This document shows positions 47,151 to 55,947 of a DNA stretch of 64,000 nt, one piece after another. The position numbers and the translations under genes are program-made. How positions within the stretch are numbered: position 1 is the first letter of the stretch; each line of letters opens with the position of its first letter. The stretch comes from Enterococcus sp. 4G2_DIV0659 (GTDB taxonomy: Bacteria; Bacillota; Bacilli; Lactobacillales; Enterococcaceae). A model generated the notes under the pieces. That model was not told where the DNA came from, ran no database searches, and was given only the letters and a program-made list of their open reading frames with translations. The DNA is taken from the NCBI RefSeq assembly GCF_002140715.2, contig NZ_NGLE02000001.1:724001-788000 (forward strand), in the 5' to 3' direction.

Positions 47151-47178
47151 GTGTAATAAGTTTGCCTGCTTACTACAC
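47151..47178 (-). promoter_or_regulatory. Inverted repeat in the divergent PTS/regulator region
   Basis: GTGTAATAAG and CTTACTACAC form a 10-bp inverted repeat with one G-U mismatch, 25 bp upstream of the EIIB start. It could be an activator site or a leader hairpin. Confidence 0.45.
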
Positions 47179-47320
47179 TCCTATCATCTACATTTTGAAG
47201 CCCTCTATCAAATATGATTCTTTCCTAGTCCTACCACTATGGCGGAAGCAACTGTACTTGATTTGCTACTTAAAAGAACGAATAATAAGAAATATAAAAA
47301 AGTAGAGGAGCGGATATATT

Positions 47321-49174
47321 GTGTCCTTAAATAAAAAAGAAGCAGCACTGGTAAAATTATTGCTCCAACATCATAACTGGTTATCTGCATCTTTTCTGGC
47401 TGGAGCGTTATCTACGTCAACAAGAACGATCCGCAATTACGTAGCTCGAATCAATCAACGTACCCCATTGGAAATGATTCAATCTTCTAAACAAGGGTAT
47501 AAAATCGATAGAGGCTTTCGGATCGAAGATTTCATTTCTAAAGATAAACAAGAATTGAATACGCCTATCGACCGTATGAATTACTTGATGAATTTATTGA
47601 TAAAACATAAAAATGTCGACTACTTTGATGTAGCAGAATCATTATTTGTCAGTATTCCAACAATCGAAAAAGACACCCTTCGACTTCGAAAAAAATTGAA
47701 TAAATACCATTTAAAAATTGTTAAATATGGGCATTGTTTAAGTCTGGAAGGGAATGAGTCAAACTTTAGAAAACTCGCTAGTGATATGTTGCAAGATGAA
47801 GCACTAAAAAATTTTCAATCTATCGATCATCTTCAGACGATCTTCCCAGATATTTCGATCGAGATGATTCAAAAAATCGTGATCGATCGTTTAAGCAATC
47901 AGCATCTCTATATAAATGGCTACGCTATTAACAGTTTATTGCTACATATCGCTATCGCCATCAATCGGCTTTTTCATCATCAGCGCTCTGAGATGGACCT
48001 TATTCCCGAACTTTTCTCTAAAGATCAAATTGAATATCAGCTTGCTATTGCGATTGGAAAAGATATCGATCAAGCTTTTGCTATTGAAATGGACCTTTAT
48101 GAAATCAACAATCTGACGCTTTTATTAATGACTAAAATCTCACCCTCAAACGATGCTTTTTTAAAAGATTATATGGAAACCTCTGTTTATACATTTATCT
48201 CAAACATGATGGAAACAGTCGCTGAAAAATATTTTATCAGCCATATTTCTGATAAACTCGTATTGAATCTAGCTTTACATGTTTCTAATTTGATTTCACG
48301 TGCCAAAATCGGCAAACAAGTCTACAATCCTTTATCAGAAGAAATCAAACAGTCATACGCTTTTATTTACGAAGTTGCTGTTTTTATTGCCAAACAAATT
48401 CAAGAACAAATCAATATTCCAATTTCAGATGATGAAATTACGTTTATCGCTCTTCATATCGGCTCATACTTTGAAGAAAAATTTGAGACAGAGAATAAAT
48501 TAAGTTGTGTGATCTATACTCCAGAATATTATGATATGCATAAACGTTTAGTCTATAAAATTGGCGATACATTCAAATCTAGTTTAAATATTTTAGGAAC
48601 TTTTTATCGACTAGACTATGAAAGTTTAACTAAAATGAAGAATGCGGATCTAGTTATATCTACAATCGAAATAAAAGAGTTGACGGGTATGGTTCAGATT
48701 TCTCCGTTTTTATCAGAAAAAGATAGCGAAAAAATCCTGCAAAAGATTCAGCTTTTGAAACAGGAGAAATTATTGAATACACTAAAAGAAAGCGTTCAAA
48801 CTTACCTCACACCAGAACGGTTTGAACGAAACATTTATTTAAAATCACCCAATTTGTATATCGAGCATCTAGGTGAGCAATTAGTCAAAAAAAAATATAT
48901 CAATCCTCACTTTATTGACTTGATTAAAGAGAGGGAAAAAATGTCCGCCACATCATTCAATAATTCCGTTGCTTTACCACATGCAATTGAGATGAGCGCA
49001 AAAAAAACTGGAATCTCTATTATTTTGAACGACCGGCCTGTAAAATGGGGAAATCATTATGTTCAAGTAATCATTATGATCGTTATGAACCAAGATGATA
49101 TGAAGAAGTTTAGGCAATTATTTGATTTTATGATCGATACATTTTCAAATCAAAAAAGTTGGATAAACTGTTAG
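47321..49174 (+). CDS. LicR/BglG-type PTS-regulated transcriptional activator
   Basis: The 617-residue protein, starting at GTG ten bases after GAGGAG, has two N-terminal HTH domains (residues about 5-150; STSTRTIRNYVARIN), two PRDs (about 170-390), an EIIB-like domain (about 395-480) and a C-terminal EIIA domain (about 485-617) with its phosphohistidine in VALPHAIEM. The EIIB-like domain lacks the usual cysteine loop: CVIYTPEYYDM replaces it. It is divergent from the PTS operon and presumably activates it when its PRDs are phosphorylated by HPr and dephosphorylated by the cognate EIIB. Confidence 0.88.
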   Translation: MSLNKKEAALVKLLLQHHNWLSASFLAGALSTSTRTIRNYVARINQRTPLEMIQSSKQGYKIDRGFRIEDFISKDKQELNTPIDRMNYLMNLLIKHKNVDYFDVAESLFVSIPTIEKDTLRLRKKLNKYHLKIVKYGHCLSLEGNESNFRKLASDMLQDEALKNFQSIDHLQTIFPDISIEMIQKIVIDRLSNQHLYINGYAINSLLLHIAIAINRLFHHQRSEMDLIPELFSKDQIEYQLAIAIGKDIDQAFAIEMDLYEINNLTLLLMTKISPSNDAFLKDYMETSVYTFISNMMETVAEKYFISHISDKLVLNLALHVSNLISRAKIGKQVYNPLSEEIKQSYAFIYEVAVFIAKQIQEQINIPISDDEITFIALHIGSYFEEKFETENKLSCVIYTPEYYDMHKRLVYKIGDTFKSSLNILGTFYRLDYESLTKMKNADLVISTIEIKELTGMVQISPFLSEKDSEKILQKIQLLKQEKLLNTLKESVQTYLTPERFERNIYLKSPNLYIEHLGEQLVKKKYINPHFIDLIKEREKMSATSFNNSVALPHAIEMSAKKTGISIILNDRPVKWGNHYVQVIIMIVMNQDDMKKFRQLFDFMIDTFSNQKSWINC

Positions 49175-49241
49175 GTATGAAAAATTATGAAGAATTTATT
49201 GATGGATTATTTGAATAAAAACATAAAATCAGACTATAAAA

Positions 49242-49284
49242 AAGTGAGTATGCTATAACTCTTCGAGTCATAGCATACTCACTT
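49242..49284. terminator. Terminator of the PTS activator gene
   Basis: AAGTGAGTATGCTAT and ATAGCATACTCACTT pair perfectly over 15 bp, enclosing ACTC/GAGT. A run flanks are on both sides. Confidence 0.88.
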
Positions 49285-49299
49285 AAAATCCAGAAAAAC

Positions 49300-49331
49300 G
49301 GTGGGTTCAGAATTAAGCTTCTGTCCCATCC
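49300..49331 (-). terminator. Terminator of the GlsB-like gene
   Basis: GGTGGGTTCAGAA and TTCTGTCCCATCC form an imperfect 13-bp stem, and TTTTTC follows on the minus strand. Confidence 0.7.
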
Positions 49332-49348
49332 TTTTTCTATGAATCTGT

Positions 49349-49591
49349 CTAATTTTTGCCTACAAAAAATGATACCACAGCAACTAAAATCACTGCTCCG
49401 ATAATTGATGGAATCAATGCCATTCCGGCTACTTGAGGTCCCCAACTTCCTAGAAGTGATTGACCAATTGATGAACCTACAAGACCCGCAATAATATTAA
49501 AAATCCAGCCCATCGATTTTCCTTTGCTTGTGATTGCTCCGGCGATAGCACCGATAACACCACCTACGATTAAAACCCATAACCAATGCAT
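49349..49591 (-). CDS. GlsB/YeaQ/YmgE-family membrane stress protein
   Basis: The 80-residue protein has three membrane segments and the family pattern GGVIGAIAGAITSKGKSMGW near residue 9, NIIAGLVGSSIGQSLLG near 31 and a third helix at the end. Members respond to acid and general stress and sit with Asp23/Gls24 proteins in Enterococcus. AAAGGAGG precedes the ATG. No gls24 gene is beside it. Confidence 0.88.
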   Translation of the reverse strand: MHWLWVLIVGGVIGAIAGAITSKGKSMGWIFNIIAGLVGSSIGQSLLGSWGPQVAGMALIPSIIGAVILVAVVSFFVGKN

Positions 49592-49730
49592 AATATAGCC
49601 TCCTTTAGAAATATAAAAATGATTACTTTACTATGCTAACAGATTATTTATTTTCTTGCGAAAGATAGGATTTTATAAATAGAAAAAAATTAAATAAAAA
49701 ACATTTATTTGAATTTAGCACACTAAAAAA

Positions 49731-49754
49731 GCTAGAATCCATTTGGATTCTAGC
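49731..49754 (-). terminator. Terminator of rplJL
   Basis: GCTAGAATCC and GGATTCTAGC form a perfect 10-bp stem around ATTT, and six Ts follow on the minus strand. Confidence 0.9.
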
Positions 49755-49776
49755 TTCAAAATCAATCTTAAAAAGA

Positions 49777-50142
49777 TTATTTTACTGTTACTGCAGCGCC
49801 AACTTCTTCTAAAGCAGCTTTTAAAGCTTCTGCTTCATCTTTAGAAACGCCTTCTTTAACTGGTGCAGGTGCGCCATCAACTACTGCTTTAGCTTCTTTC
49901 AAGCCAAGGCCAGTTGCTTCACGAACTGCTTTGATAACTTTAACTTTTTGGTCACCAGCAGAAGTTAATTCTACAGTGAATTCAGTTTGTTCTTCGCCAG
50001 CTGCTGCTGGACCTGCTGCTGCTGCTACTGGAGCTGCTGCAGATACGTCAAATTTTTCTTCAATAGCTTTTACTAAATCGTTTAATTCTAAAATAGTTGC
50101 GCCTTCTAATTCTGCAACAATGTTTTCAATGTTCAATGCCAT
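49777..50142 (-). CDS. rplL: Ribosomal protein L7/L12
   Basis: The 121-residue protein has the N-terminal dimerisation part, an alanine-rich hinge ([15 protein letters not shown]) and the C-terminal factor-binding domain ([20 protein letters not shown]). It forms the stalk with L10. A GGAGG site precedes it, 59 bp past the rplJ stop. Confidence 0.98.
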   Translation of the reverse strand: MALNIENIVAELEGATILELNDLVKAIEEKFDVSAAAPVAAAAGPAAAGEEQTEFTVELTSAGDQKVKVIKAVREATGLGLKEAKAVVDGAPAPVKEGVSKDEAEALKAALEEVGAAVTVK

Positions 50143-50201
50143 TATGGTTTCCTCCGTTTTAATAATTCATTATTTTTTATTAGTTTATTACTAGGCTGCA
50201 A

Positions 50202-50702
50202 TTATGCAACTTCTTCTTCTTTTTCTGCCACTGCTTTGACAGCGTAAGCCACTTGTCTGACTGGCGCTTGTAATACAGATAATAGCATAGAAAGTAGTCC
50301 ATCGCGACTTGGAAGTTTTGCTAAAGATGTCATTTCTTCTACTGAAGATACTTTACCTTCAATAACGCCACCTTTAATTTCCAATGCTTTGGCAGTACTT
50401 GCAAATTCGTCGATGATTTTAGCAGGTGCTACTACATCTTCGTTACTAAAAGCGATTGCTGTAGGTCCTGTAAATACTTCGTCCAAGCCTTCTAGTCCAG
50501 CTTTTTTAGCTGCACGTGAAAGGATAGAGTTTTTGATAACTTTCATTTCAACATTTGCATCACGCAATTGTTTACGTAAGTTAGTCACTTCTTCTACAGT
50601 CAAACCACGGTAGTCAACGATAACTACAGAAGCTGCTGCTTGAAACTTAGCTGTTGCTTCTTCGACTAGGGTTTCTTTTTTAGCGATTGCTGCTTCACTC
50701 AT
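50202..50702 (-). CDS. rplJ: Ribosomal protein L10
   Basis: The 166-residue protein has the canonical L10 core ([21 protein letters not shown]) and the C-terminal helix that binds L7/L12 dimers. It is translated from an AGGAGG site behind a recognisable L10 leader. L10-L12 complex is expected to control the operon through that leader. Confidence 0.98.
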   Translation of the reverse strand: MSEAAIAKKETLVEEATAKFQAAASVVIVDYRGLTVEEVTNLRKQLRDANVEMKVIKNSILSRAAKKAGLEGLDEVFTGPTAIAFSNEDVVAPAKIIDEFASTAKALEIKGGVIEGKVSSVEEMTSLAKLPSRDGLLSMLLSVLQAPVRQVAYAVKAVAEKEEEVA

Positions 50703-50849
50703 TTATTTTCACCTCCTGATTATTGATGGGTGGAGTTTGTATTGTTGTGATTAAAGTACAGGCTCGCTCCGCTCGTAATGATTCTACAGTCGCTTTGCTC
50801 CTCTAGTACTGTTCAACATCAATTTTTTATAAAAAATTGTGTTTCACAG

Positions 50850-50957
50850 CAAAAAACTCCATGCCACCGTTGACATAGAGGGACGTAATTGTATGTATCA
50901 ACAATTGTCCTCGGTAGGAAATTAAGACTTGCGTCACCTACTGTCTTCGGTACAGTT
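50850..50957 (-). ncRNA. L10 leader of the rplJL operon
   Basis: On the minus strand the conserved stretch CCGAAGACAGTAGGTGACG followed by TAATTTCCTACCGAGG is typical of the L10 ribosomal leader, where the L10-L12 complex binds. Downstream is an intrinsic terminator (50851-50880), giving an attenuation switch. Confidence 0.85.
50851..50880 (-). terminator. Attenuator terminator in the rplJL leader
   Basis: CTCTATGTC and GGCATGGAG form a 9-bp stem with two G-U pairs on the minus strand, followed by six Ts. Position right after the L10-binding region fits transcription attenuation. Confidence 0.65.
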
Positions 50958-51041
50958 AATTATTAACCTCAACTACCTTACCATGGGAAAGGTAGTTGAG
51001 TCAATAATTTTTTTTACTTATTCAGCTTTTCTTTTTGATCT

Positions 51042-51150
51042 AGCTTCATGAACTAGTACTTCGGAAAAAAGATAAATACTGTTGGTGACAAAAAGCGTCA
51101 CAAATAGTATTTCCTATTTTTCTGTCAGTCCTGAGCAAGTTCATTCAGCT
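51042..51150. repeat. Single unit of the 109-bp hairpin-forming repeat
   Basis: It starts AGCTTCATGAAC and ends GTTCATTCAGCT, and its length is exactly that of the full units at 8509-8617 and 8629-8737. CGGAAAAAAGATAAAT and TTTCCTATTTTTCTG are shared with them. The centre differs but keeps pairing potential (ATACT..GTGAC..GTCAC..AGTAT). A partial end (ATTCAGCTTTT, 51020-51030) precedes it. It sits between rplA and the L10 leader, eight bases from the rplA stop. Confidence 0.8.
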
Positions 51151-51157
51151 TTTCTAA

Positions 51158-51847
51158 TTAAAATGAAGCTTGGTCAACGTGGATTCCAGGTCCAAATGTA
51201 GTTGTTACTGAAATGTTTTTGATATATTGACCTTTTGCTGCTGATGGTTTAGCTTTTAACAATACATCATTGATTGTATTGAAGTTTTCTAGTAATTTTT
51301 CATTATCAAATGAAACTTTACCAATTGGTACATGGATGTTACCAGCTTTGTCAACACGGTAAGTTACTTTACCAGCTTTTACTTCGTTAACCGCTTTTGT
51401 TACGTCCATTGTTACAGTACCAGTTTTAGGGTTAGGCATAAGACCTTTAGGACCTAAGACACGACCTAATTTACCAACTTCAGCCATCATGTCTGGAGTT
51501 GCTACTACTACGTCAAAGTCAAACCATCCACCTTGGATTTTTTGAACCATATCAGCGTCACCTACGTAATCAGCACCAGCTGCTTCAGCTTCTTTTGCTT
51601 TGTCGCCTTTAGCAAAAACTAAAACGCTTTGTGTTTTACCAGTTCCGTTAGGTAATACTACAGCACCACGGATTTGTTGGTCTGCTTTTTTAGGATCTAC
51701 ATTTAAACGGTAAGCAACTTCAACAGTTGCGTCGAATTTTGCGATATTTGTGTCTTTAGCCAAAGCGATCGCTTCTGCTACAGGGTAAACTTTTGTTGCT
51801 TCAACTTTTTTTAATGCATCTTGCATTTTTTTGCTTTTTTTAGCCAT
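51158..51847 (-). CDS. rplA: Ribosomal protein L1
   Basis: The 229-residue product has the L1 signature ([19 protein letters not shown]) near residue 128. It is cotranscribed with rplK, and a TCAAGGAGG site precedes its ATG. Confidence 0.98.
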   Translation of the reverse strand: MAKKSKKMQDALKKVEATKVYPVAEAIALAKDTNIAKFDATVEVAYRLNVDPKKADQQIRGAVVLPNGTGKTQSVLVFAKGDKAKEAEAAGADYVGDADMVQKIQGGWFDFDVVVATPDMMAEVGKLGRVLGPKGLMPNPKTGTVTMDVTKAVNEVKAGKVTYRVDKAGNIHVPIGKVSFDNEKLLENFNTINDVLLKAKPSAAKGQYIKNISVTTTFGPGIHVDQASF

Positions 51848-51865
51848 TTTGTTTCCTCCTTGATT

Positions 51866-51917
51866 GTGGTTATAACGGTCGAACCTCCCACGTAATTCAT
51901 ATCTTTGAATATGAAAT
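51866..51917 (-). promoter_or_regulatory. Leader element before rplA (hairpin plus GTGGGAGG/CCAC)
   Basis: On the minus strand a hairpin (ATTTCATAT/ATATGAAT) is followed by ACGTGGGAGG and, 15 bases on, ACCACA before the ribosome binding site. GTGG and CCAC can pair. The same arrangement precedes rplK, which suggests a shared control element. Confidence 0.5.
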
Positions 51918-51957
51918 AAACTGAGAAGCTACTTCTTTGAGAGACGTAGAATAAAAA

Positions 51958-52380
51958 TTATTCTACAGTGATTCCCATGCTTCTTGCAGTTCCTTCAACC
52001 ATGCGCATAGCCGCTTCAACGTCTGCTGCGTTTAGGTCTGCCATTTTAAGTTCAGCGATTTCTTTTACTTGATCGCTAGATACTTTAGCTACTTTAGTTT
52101 TGTTTGGCTCACCAGAACCTTTTTCGATTTTTGCAGCTTTTTTAAGTAATACTGCAGCTGGTGGTGTTTTTGTAATAAATGTAAATGAACGGTCTTCATA
52201 TACAGAAATTACAACTGGAATAATCAAACCAGCTTGATCAGCTGTACGAGCGTTGAATTCTTTAGTGAATCCCATAATGTTGATACCCGCTTGACCTAAT
52301 GCTGGACCTACTGGCGGAGCTGGTGTTGCTTTACCTGCAGGAATTTGCAATTTAACTAATTTTTCTACTTTTTTTGCCAC
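51958..52380 (-). CDS. rplK: Ribosomal protein L11
   Basis: The 140-residue product has the typical start ([20 protein letters not shown]), [17 protein letters not shown] near 22 and the methyl-target lysine region. It is the promoter-proximal gene of rplKA. A TCAAGGAGG site precedes it. Confidence 0.98.
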   Translation of the reverse strand: MAKKVEKLVKLQIPAGKATPAPPVGPALGQAGINIMGFTKEFNARTADQAGLIIPVVISVYEDRSFTFITKTPPAAVLLKKAAKIEKGSGEPNKTKVAKVSSDQVKEIAELKMADLNAADVEAAMRMVEGTARSMGITVE

Positions 52381-52406
52381 GAGACATACCTCCTTGAGTC
52401 CGTGAT

Positions 52407-52464
52407 GTGGTTAATTGGAGATGAAGATTTCTCCTCCCACGTCATTCTTTGACGAATCAAAGAA
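52407..52464 (-). promoter_or_regulatory. Leader element before rplK (hairpin plus GTGGGAGG/CCAC)
   Basis: On the minus strand an 8-bp hairpin (TTCTTTGA/TCAAAGAA) precedes GACGTGGGAGG, and CCACATCACG follows about 22 bases later. It matches the layout upstream of rplA. Confidence 0.5.
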
Positions 52465-52493
52465 AACCTGTATGCAAAAATGCACACTTAATT

Positions 52494-52522
52494 AGTATAC
52501 TCTGCTTCTGATCAAATTTCAA
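52494..52522 (-). promoter_or_regulatory. SigA promoter of rplKA
   Basis: On the minus strand TTGAAA (52522-52517) and TATACT (52499-52494) are 17 bp apart, a near-consensus promoter about 115 bp before rplK. Confidence 0.85.
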
Positions 52523-52670
52523 TACTTTTCTAGCGTAATTTTTAGAGTAGAAATGAGAGCAAGATAAGTTTTTCTCGCATTTTTAGTACAGTTCTAGTTT
52601 CTTTCCTTTAATTGTGATAGACTTTCGTTAGAAAAATCCTGATTTTAACTAAAGGATAGGTGAATAAATA

Positions 52671-53339
52671 ATGGAAAATCTACGTTACAAAAGTGTTTTT
52701 GACATCATTGGCCCTGTTATGATCGGGCCAAGCAGTTCTCATACTGCTGGCGCTGCTCGTATCGGTAAAATTGTTCGGAGTATCTTTGGTGAACAGCCCG
52801 ATACAGTGGATATTTACTTGTATGAATCTTTTGCAAAAACATATCGTGGTCATGGAACTGATATTGCCTTAGTTGGTGGGTTGTTGGATATGGAACCGGA
52901 TGACGAACGTCTTGCTGATTCTTTAAAGATTGCTCATGAGCATAATATGGAAGTTTTATTTGTACCACTTAAAGAAAAAGCTGAGCACCCGAATTCAGTC
53001 AAATTGCTTGTTTCTAAAGGAAATCGAAAACTTTCTGTCACAGGCATATCAATTGGTGGCGGAAATATTCAAATCTCGGAACTTAATGGGTTTAAGATTT
53101 CACTGACAATGGGGACGCCAACGTTTATTATTGTGCACCAAGATGTGCCTGGAATGATCGCCAAAGTGACTAATCTACTATCTGATACAAATATCAATAT
53201 TGGAACAATGACTGTAACGCGGGAGTCAAAAGGTGAAAAAGCTATCATGATTATTGAAATCGACCATGCCGATATCGGTGATATTACAATGAAATTAGTC
53301 CAGATCCCTCATATTTACAGTGTAAATTATTTTGATTAA
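52671..53339 (+). CDS. sdaAB: L-serine dehydratase, iron-sulfur-dependent, beta subunit
   Basis: The 222-residue protein has the beta-subunit signature FDIIGPVMIGPSSSHTAGA near residue 10 and a C-terminal ACT domain (about 145-222; FIIVHQDVPGMIAKVTNLL). With the alpha subunit it deaminates L-serine to pyruvate and ammonia. An AGGTG site precedes the ATG. It is 25 bp ahead of sdaAA. Confidence 0.95.
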   Translation: MENLRYKSVFDIIGPVMIGPSSSHTAGAARIGKIVRSIFGEQPDTVDIYLYESFAKTYRGHGTDIALVGGLLDMEPDDERLADSLKIAHEHNMEVLFVPLKEKAEHPNSVKLLVSKGNRKLSVTGISIGGGNIQISELNGFKISLTMGTPTFIIVHQDVPGMIAKVTNLLSDTNINIGTMTVTRESKGEKAIMIIEIDHADIGDITMKLVQIPHIYSVNYFD

Positions 53340-53364
53340 TTTAAATTAAAGGAGAAAACTAGTT

Positions 53365-54252
53365 ATGTTTCTATCTATAGAAGAATTAGTGAAACAAGCC
53401 GCAGATTTCCCATCAGTTGCTGAATTGATGATTGCAACTGAGATAGAAAACCACGGTCATAGCCGTGAACGAATCATTGAAACAATGGAGCGTAATCTTG
53501 CTGTCATGAAACAATCCATCGAGGAAGGTGTTGATGGCGTAACATCAGTGACTGGAATTACAGGTGGCGATGCAACTCGTCTCGACGAATATATCCAAAG
53601 TGGAAACTTTTTAAGTGGAGAAACCATTTTAACGGCTGTCAGAAATGCTGTTGCAGTTAATGAAGTCAATGCTAATATGGGCTTGATTTGTGCTACACCA
53701 ACTGCTGGAAGTGCTGGTGTGGTTCCTGGTGTTTTAATGGCTGCCATTGAAAAATTACAGTTGTCGCATGAACAACAGTTAGATTTCTTATTTACTGCTG
53801 GTGCTTTTGGTTTAGTAATCGCTAATAATTCATCGATCAGTGGTGCTGAAGGTGGTTGTCAGGCCGAAGTTGGTTCTGCCAGTGCGATGGCCAGTGCCGC
53901 TTTAGTATGTGCCGCTGGCGGTTCTGCTGATCAAGCTGCACAAGCGATTGCCATTACTTTAAAAAATATGATGGGTTTGATTTGTGATCCTGTAGCAGGT
54001 CTAGTAGAAGTTCCTTGTGTGAAACGTAATGCTTTAGGTTCTTCTCAAGCCTTTATTTCAGCTGATATGGCCTTAGCTGGCATTCGTAGCGTGATTCCAC
54101 CAGATGAAGTGGTTGCTGCAATGTATCAAGTTGGTCGTCAAATGCCGCAGATATTTAAAGAAACAGCTGAAGGTGGCCTAGCTGTGACACCTACTGCACA
54201 ACGCTTAGCAAAAGAAATTCTAGACAATCAAACAGATAATCCAAATAGCTAA
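53365..54252 (+). CDS. sdaAA: L-serine dehydratase, iron-sulfur-dependent, alpha subunit
   Basis: The 295-residue protein carries the [4Fe-4S] cysteines in CATPTAGSAG near residue 109, GGCQAEVGSASA near 164 and LICDPVAGLVEVPCVKR near 202-217. It is the catalytic subunit of the dimer with SdaAB. A AAAGGAG site precedes it. Confidence 0.95.
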   Translation: MFLSIEELVKQAADFPSVAELMIATEIENHGHSRERIIETMERNLAVMKQSIEEGVDGVTSVTGITGGDATRLDEYIQSGNFLSGETILTAVRNAVAVNEVNANMGLICATPTAGSAGVVPGVLMAAIEKLQLSHEQQLDFLFTAGAFGLVIANNSSISGAEGGCQAEVGSASAMASAALVCAAGGSADQAAQAIAITLKNMMGLICDPVAGLVEVPCVKRNALGSSQAFISADMALAGIRSVIPPDEVVAAMYQVGRQMPQIFKETAEGGLAVTPTAQRLAKEILDNQTDNPNS

Positions 54253-54291
54253 TAAATAAAAGATGACGAGACAAAAGCATTTAGCTCCGAA

Positions 54292-54349
54292 AAATAAGAG
54301 AGACTTCACGAAAATTGCTTTTAAAATTTTTGTGAAGTCTCTCTTATTT
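54292..54349. terminator. Bidirectional terminator after sdaAA
   Basis: AAATAAGAGAGACTTCAC and its exact complement form an 18-bp stem, and AAAA/TTTT inner pairing extends it. Both flanks have suitable T tracts. Confidence 0.88.
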
Positions 54350-54376
54350 CAAAAGGAGATGCGTTTTTCTCGCCGT

Positions 54377-54823
54377 TTATTCAGATTTTGGCTGTAACCG
54401 TGTCGTTACACCAATGCGGTTATAAATATTAATCGTTCCCACTAATACAAGCAACTCGCCAATTGCCTTTTCGCTGTAATATTTTTGCAATTCATAATAA
54501 GTCTCATCACTTACCCCACCTTGTTGAATTAAAGTTACTTCCTTTGTAAATGCGAGAACTGCACGTTCTTCAGCTGTATAAAAAGATGCCTCTTCCCATG
54601 CAGTTAATCCAATAACTCTTTGTAATTTTTCTCCTTTGTCTAAAGCATCTTTTGAGTGCATATCAATACAAAATACACAGCCATTTAATTGTGAAGCATA
54701 GATTTTAATCAATTCCTGTAACTTTTCATTAATACTACTGGATTTACCAATTTGGTCTAGTTCTGCAATTTTTTGATACGCTGCCTTGTTTTCTTTTGGC
54801 AATAAAAATCTTGTGTTAGTCAT
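54377..54823 (-). CDS. Carboxymuconolactone decarboxylase/AhpD-like protein, ECF41 partner
   Basis: The 148-residue helical protein has the redox motif CVFCIDMHSKDA near residue 47, with two cysteines and a histidine as in AhpD-like alkylhydroperoxidases. Genes of this family routinely accompany ECF41 sigma factors. It starts with GAAGGAG upstream, 74 bp behind the sigma gene, and an ECF41-like promoter lies between them. Confidence 0.88.
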   Translation of the reverse strand: MTNTRFLLPKENKAAYQKIAELDQIGKSSSINEKLQELIKIYASQLNGCVFCIDMHSKDALDKGEKLQRVIGLTAWEEASFYTAEERAVLAFTKEVTLIQQGGVSDETYYELQKYYSEKAIGELLVLVGTINIYNRIGVTTRLQPKSE

Positions 54824-54866
54824 TGTAATCTCTCCTTCGATTGCTATTTGTTGTTACACTTATTAA

Positions 54867-54893
54867 GACCAAACAATCGAATAAAATGTGACG
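54867..54893 (-). promoter_or_regulatory. Candidate ECF41-dependent promoter
   Basis: On the minus strand CGTCACA (54893-54887) is followed after exactly 16 bases by GGTC (54870-54867). The ECF41 consensus, as I recall it, is TGTCACA-N16-CGTC, so each box has one mismatch. It lies directly before the AhpD-like gene. Confidence 0.6.
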
Positions 54894-54897
54894 GCTT

Positions 54898-55758
54898 TTA
54901 AGAAATATGTTTTAATTTATCTGGATTATTAATAATAAAAATATGCTGAACCTTATTTTTTTCTATATTTAATCCTAAAAATAGTATACTTTTCACTTGA
55001 CCTTTCTCTTTAATAACCAAGCAAGGCTGTTGGTAAATTTTAGAAACAAAACGCTCATCTCCAAAAAAGGCGTGAGGCATGACTCCTTTTAAAAAAGTAA
55101 CAATCCGAGTTGATCGAACCAACGTTCTAAGCGGTGCACGACGTTTTTGACCTCCATCGATTGACATTTTTGCTTCTGTCGTTAGATAAGTCAATAAGGG
55201 TGTTAGGTTTCCTTTTTCTATACTTGTATTAAATAAGTCAATAAATTGTTGATTTTCTGAATTACTGAATCTATCAACAGACACATTTACTTCTTTAATT
55301 GTTTTTTTGGATCGACTCAATAATTTCCGAGAGTTCTCAGGAGTAATATCCAGTAATTGACTGATTTCTTTATGTGAGTAATCAAAAATATCTTTCAGTA
55401 AAAAGACTACTCGCTCTTGCGGGGTTAGGGATTCTATAACAACTAAGAGAGCATACGTAATTTTTTCTTTTCCGATTATTGGATCTTCAACATGTTCTAT
55501 TTCTGGCTCTGGAATCCATGGTCCATAATAATCTAAACGTTTAACCCGTGCAGAATTCAGATAGTTGATTGAACGATTAACAACTAACTTTGATAAGTAA
55601 GCTTTTGGATTGGCGATTGAATCCATTGGTTGCTCTAACCATTTCAGTTGAACCTCCTGTAAAATATCCTCAGCTTCTTCACGTGAATGGCAGATTCTAT
55701 ATGCAATTGAGTATAATAACGATTTAAAGTTGTTAAAAATTAAAATAGCGTCTTCCAT
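54898..55758 (-). CDS. ECF41-family sigma factor with fused SnoaL-like regulatory domain
   Basis: The 286-residue protein has sigma region 2 (YRICHSREEAEDILQEV, about 19-35) and region 4 (about 105-160; LLDITPENSRKLLSRSKK) but also a C-terminal domain of some 110 residues. Three ECF41 hallmarks are visible: PWIPEP (family WLPEP) in the linker near 83, DGGQK (family DGGGK) near 204, and NPDKL near the C-terminus. The C-terminal domain regulates activity in this group, with no separate anti-sigma factor. The signal is unknown. A GGAGGGG site precedes the ATG. Confidence 0.9.
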   Translation of the reverse strand: MEDAILIFNNFKSLLYSIAYRICHSREEAEDILQEVQLKWLEQPMDSIANPKAYLSKLVVNRSINYLNSARVKRLDYYGPWIPEPEIEHVEDPIIGKEKITYALLVVIESLTPQERVVFLLKDIFDYSHKEISQLLDITPENSRKLLSRSKKTIKEVNVSVDRFSNSENQQFIDLFNTSIEKGNLTPLLTYLTTEAKMSIDGGQKRRAPLRTLVRSTRIVTFLKGVMPHAFFGDERFVSKIYQQPCLVIKEKGQVKSILFLGLNIEKNKVQHIFIINNPDKLKHIS

Positions 55759-55898
55759 AATTCTATCCCCTCCTTCTTATTACTTATTTGTTCAAGATAC
55801 CAATGAACTGGAACCTAGCTATATTGTCTTTAATTTTAACATAACTCGTTCTATATAATCTGGACATACTAAAACACCAGTATTATATCTATAAAAAA

Positions 55899-55947
55899 AG
55901 CATTAAAAAAATCGCGTCATTAGGTTGCCCGCAATCTTTTTAATGCT
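55899..55947 (-). terminator. Terminator of the hydrolase gene at 56146-57249
   Basis: AGCATTAAAAA and TTTTTAATGCT form an 11-bp stem with further inner pairing, followed by T-rich sequence on the minus strand, about 200 bp past the stop. Confidence 0.65.
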
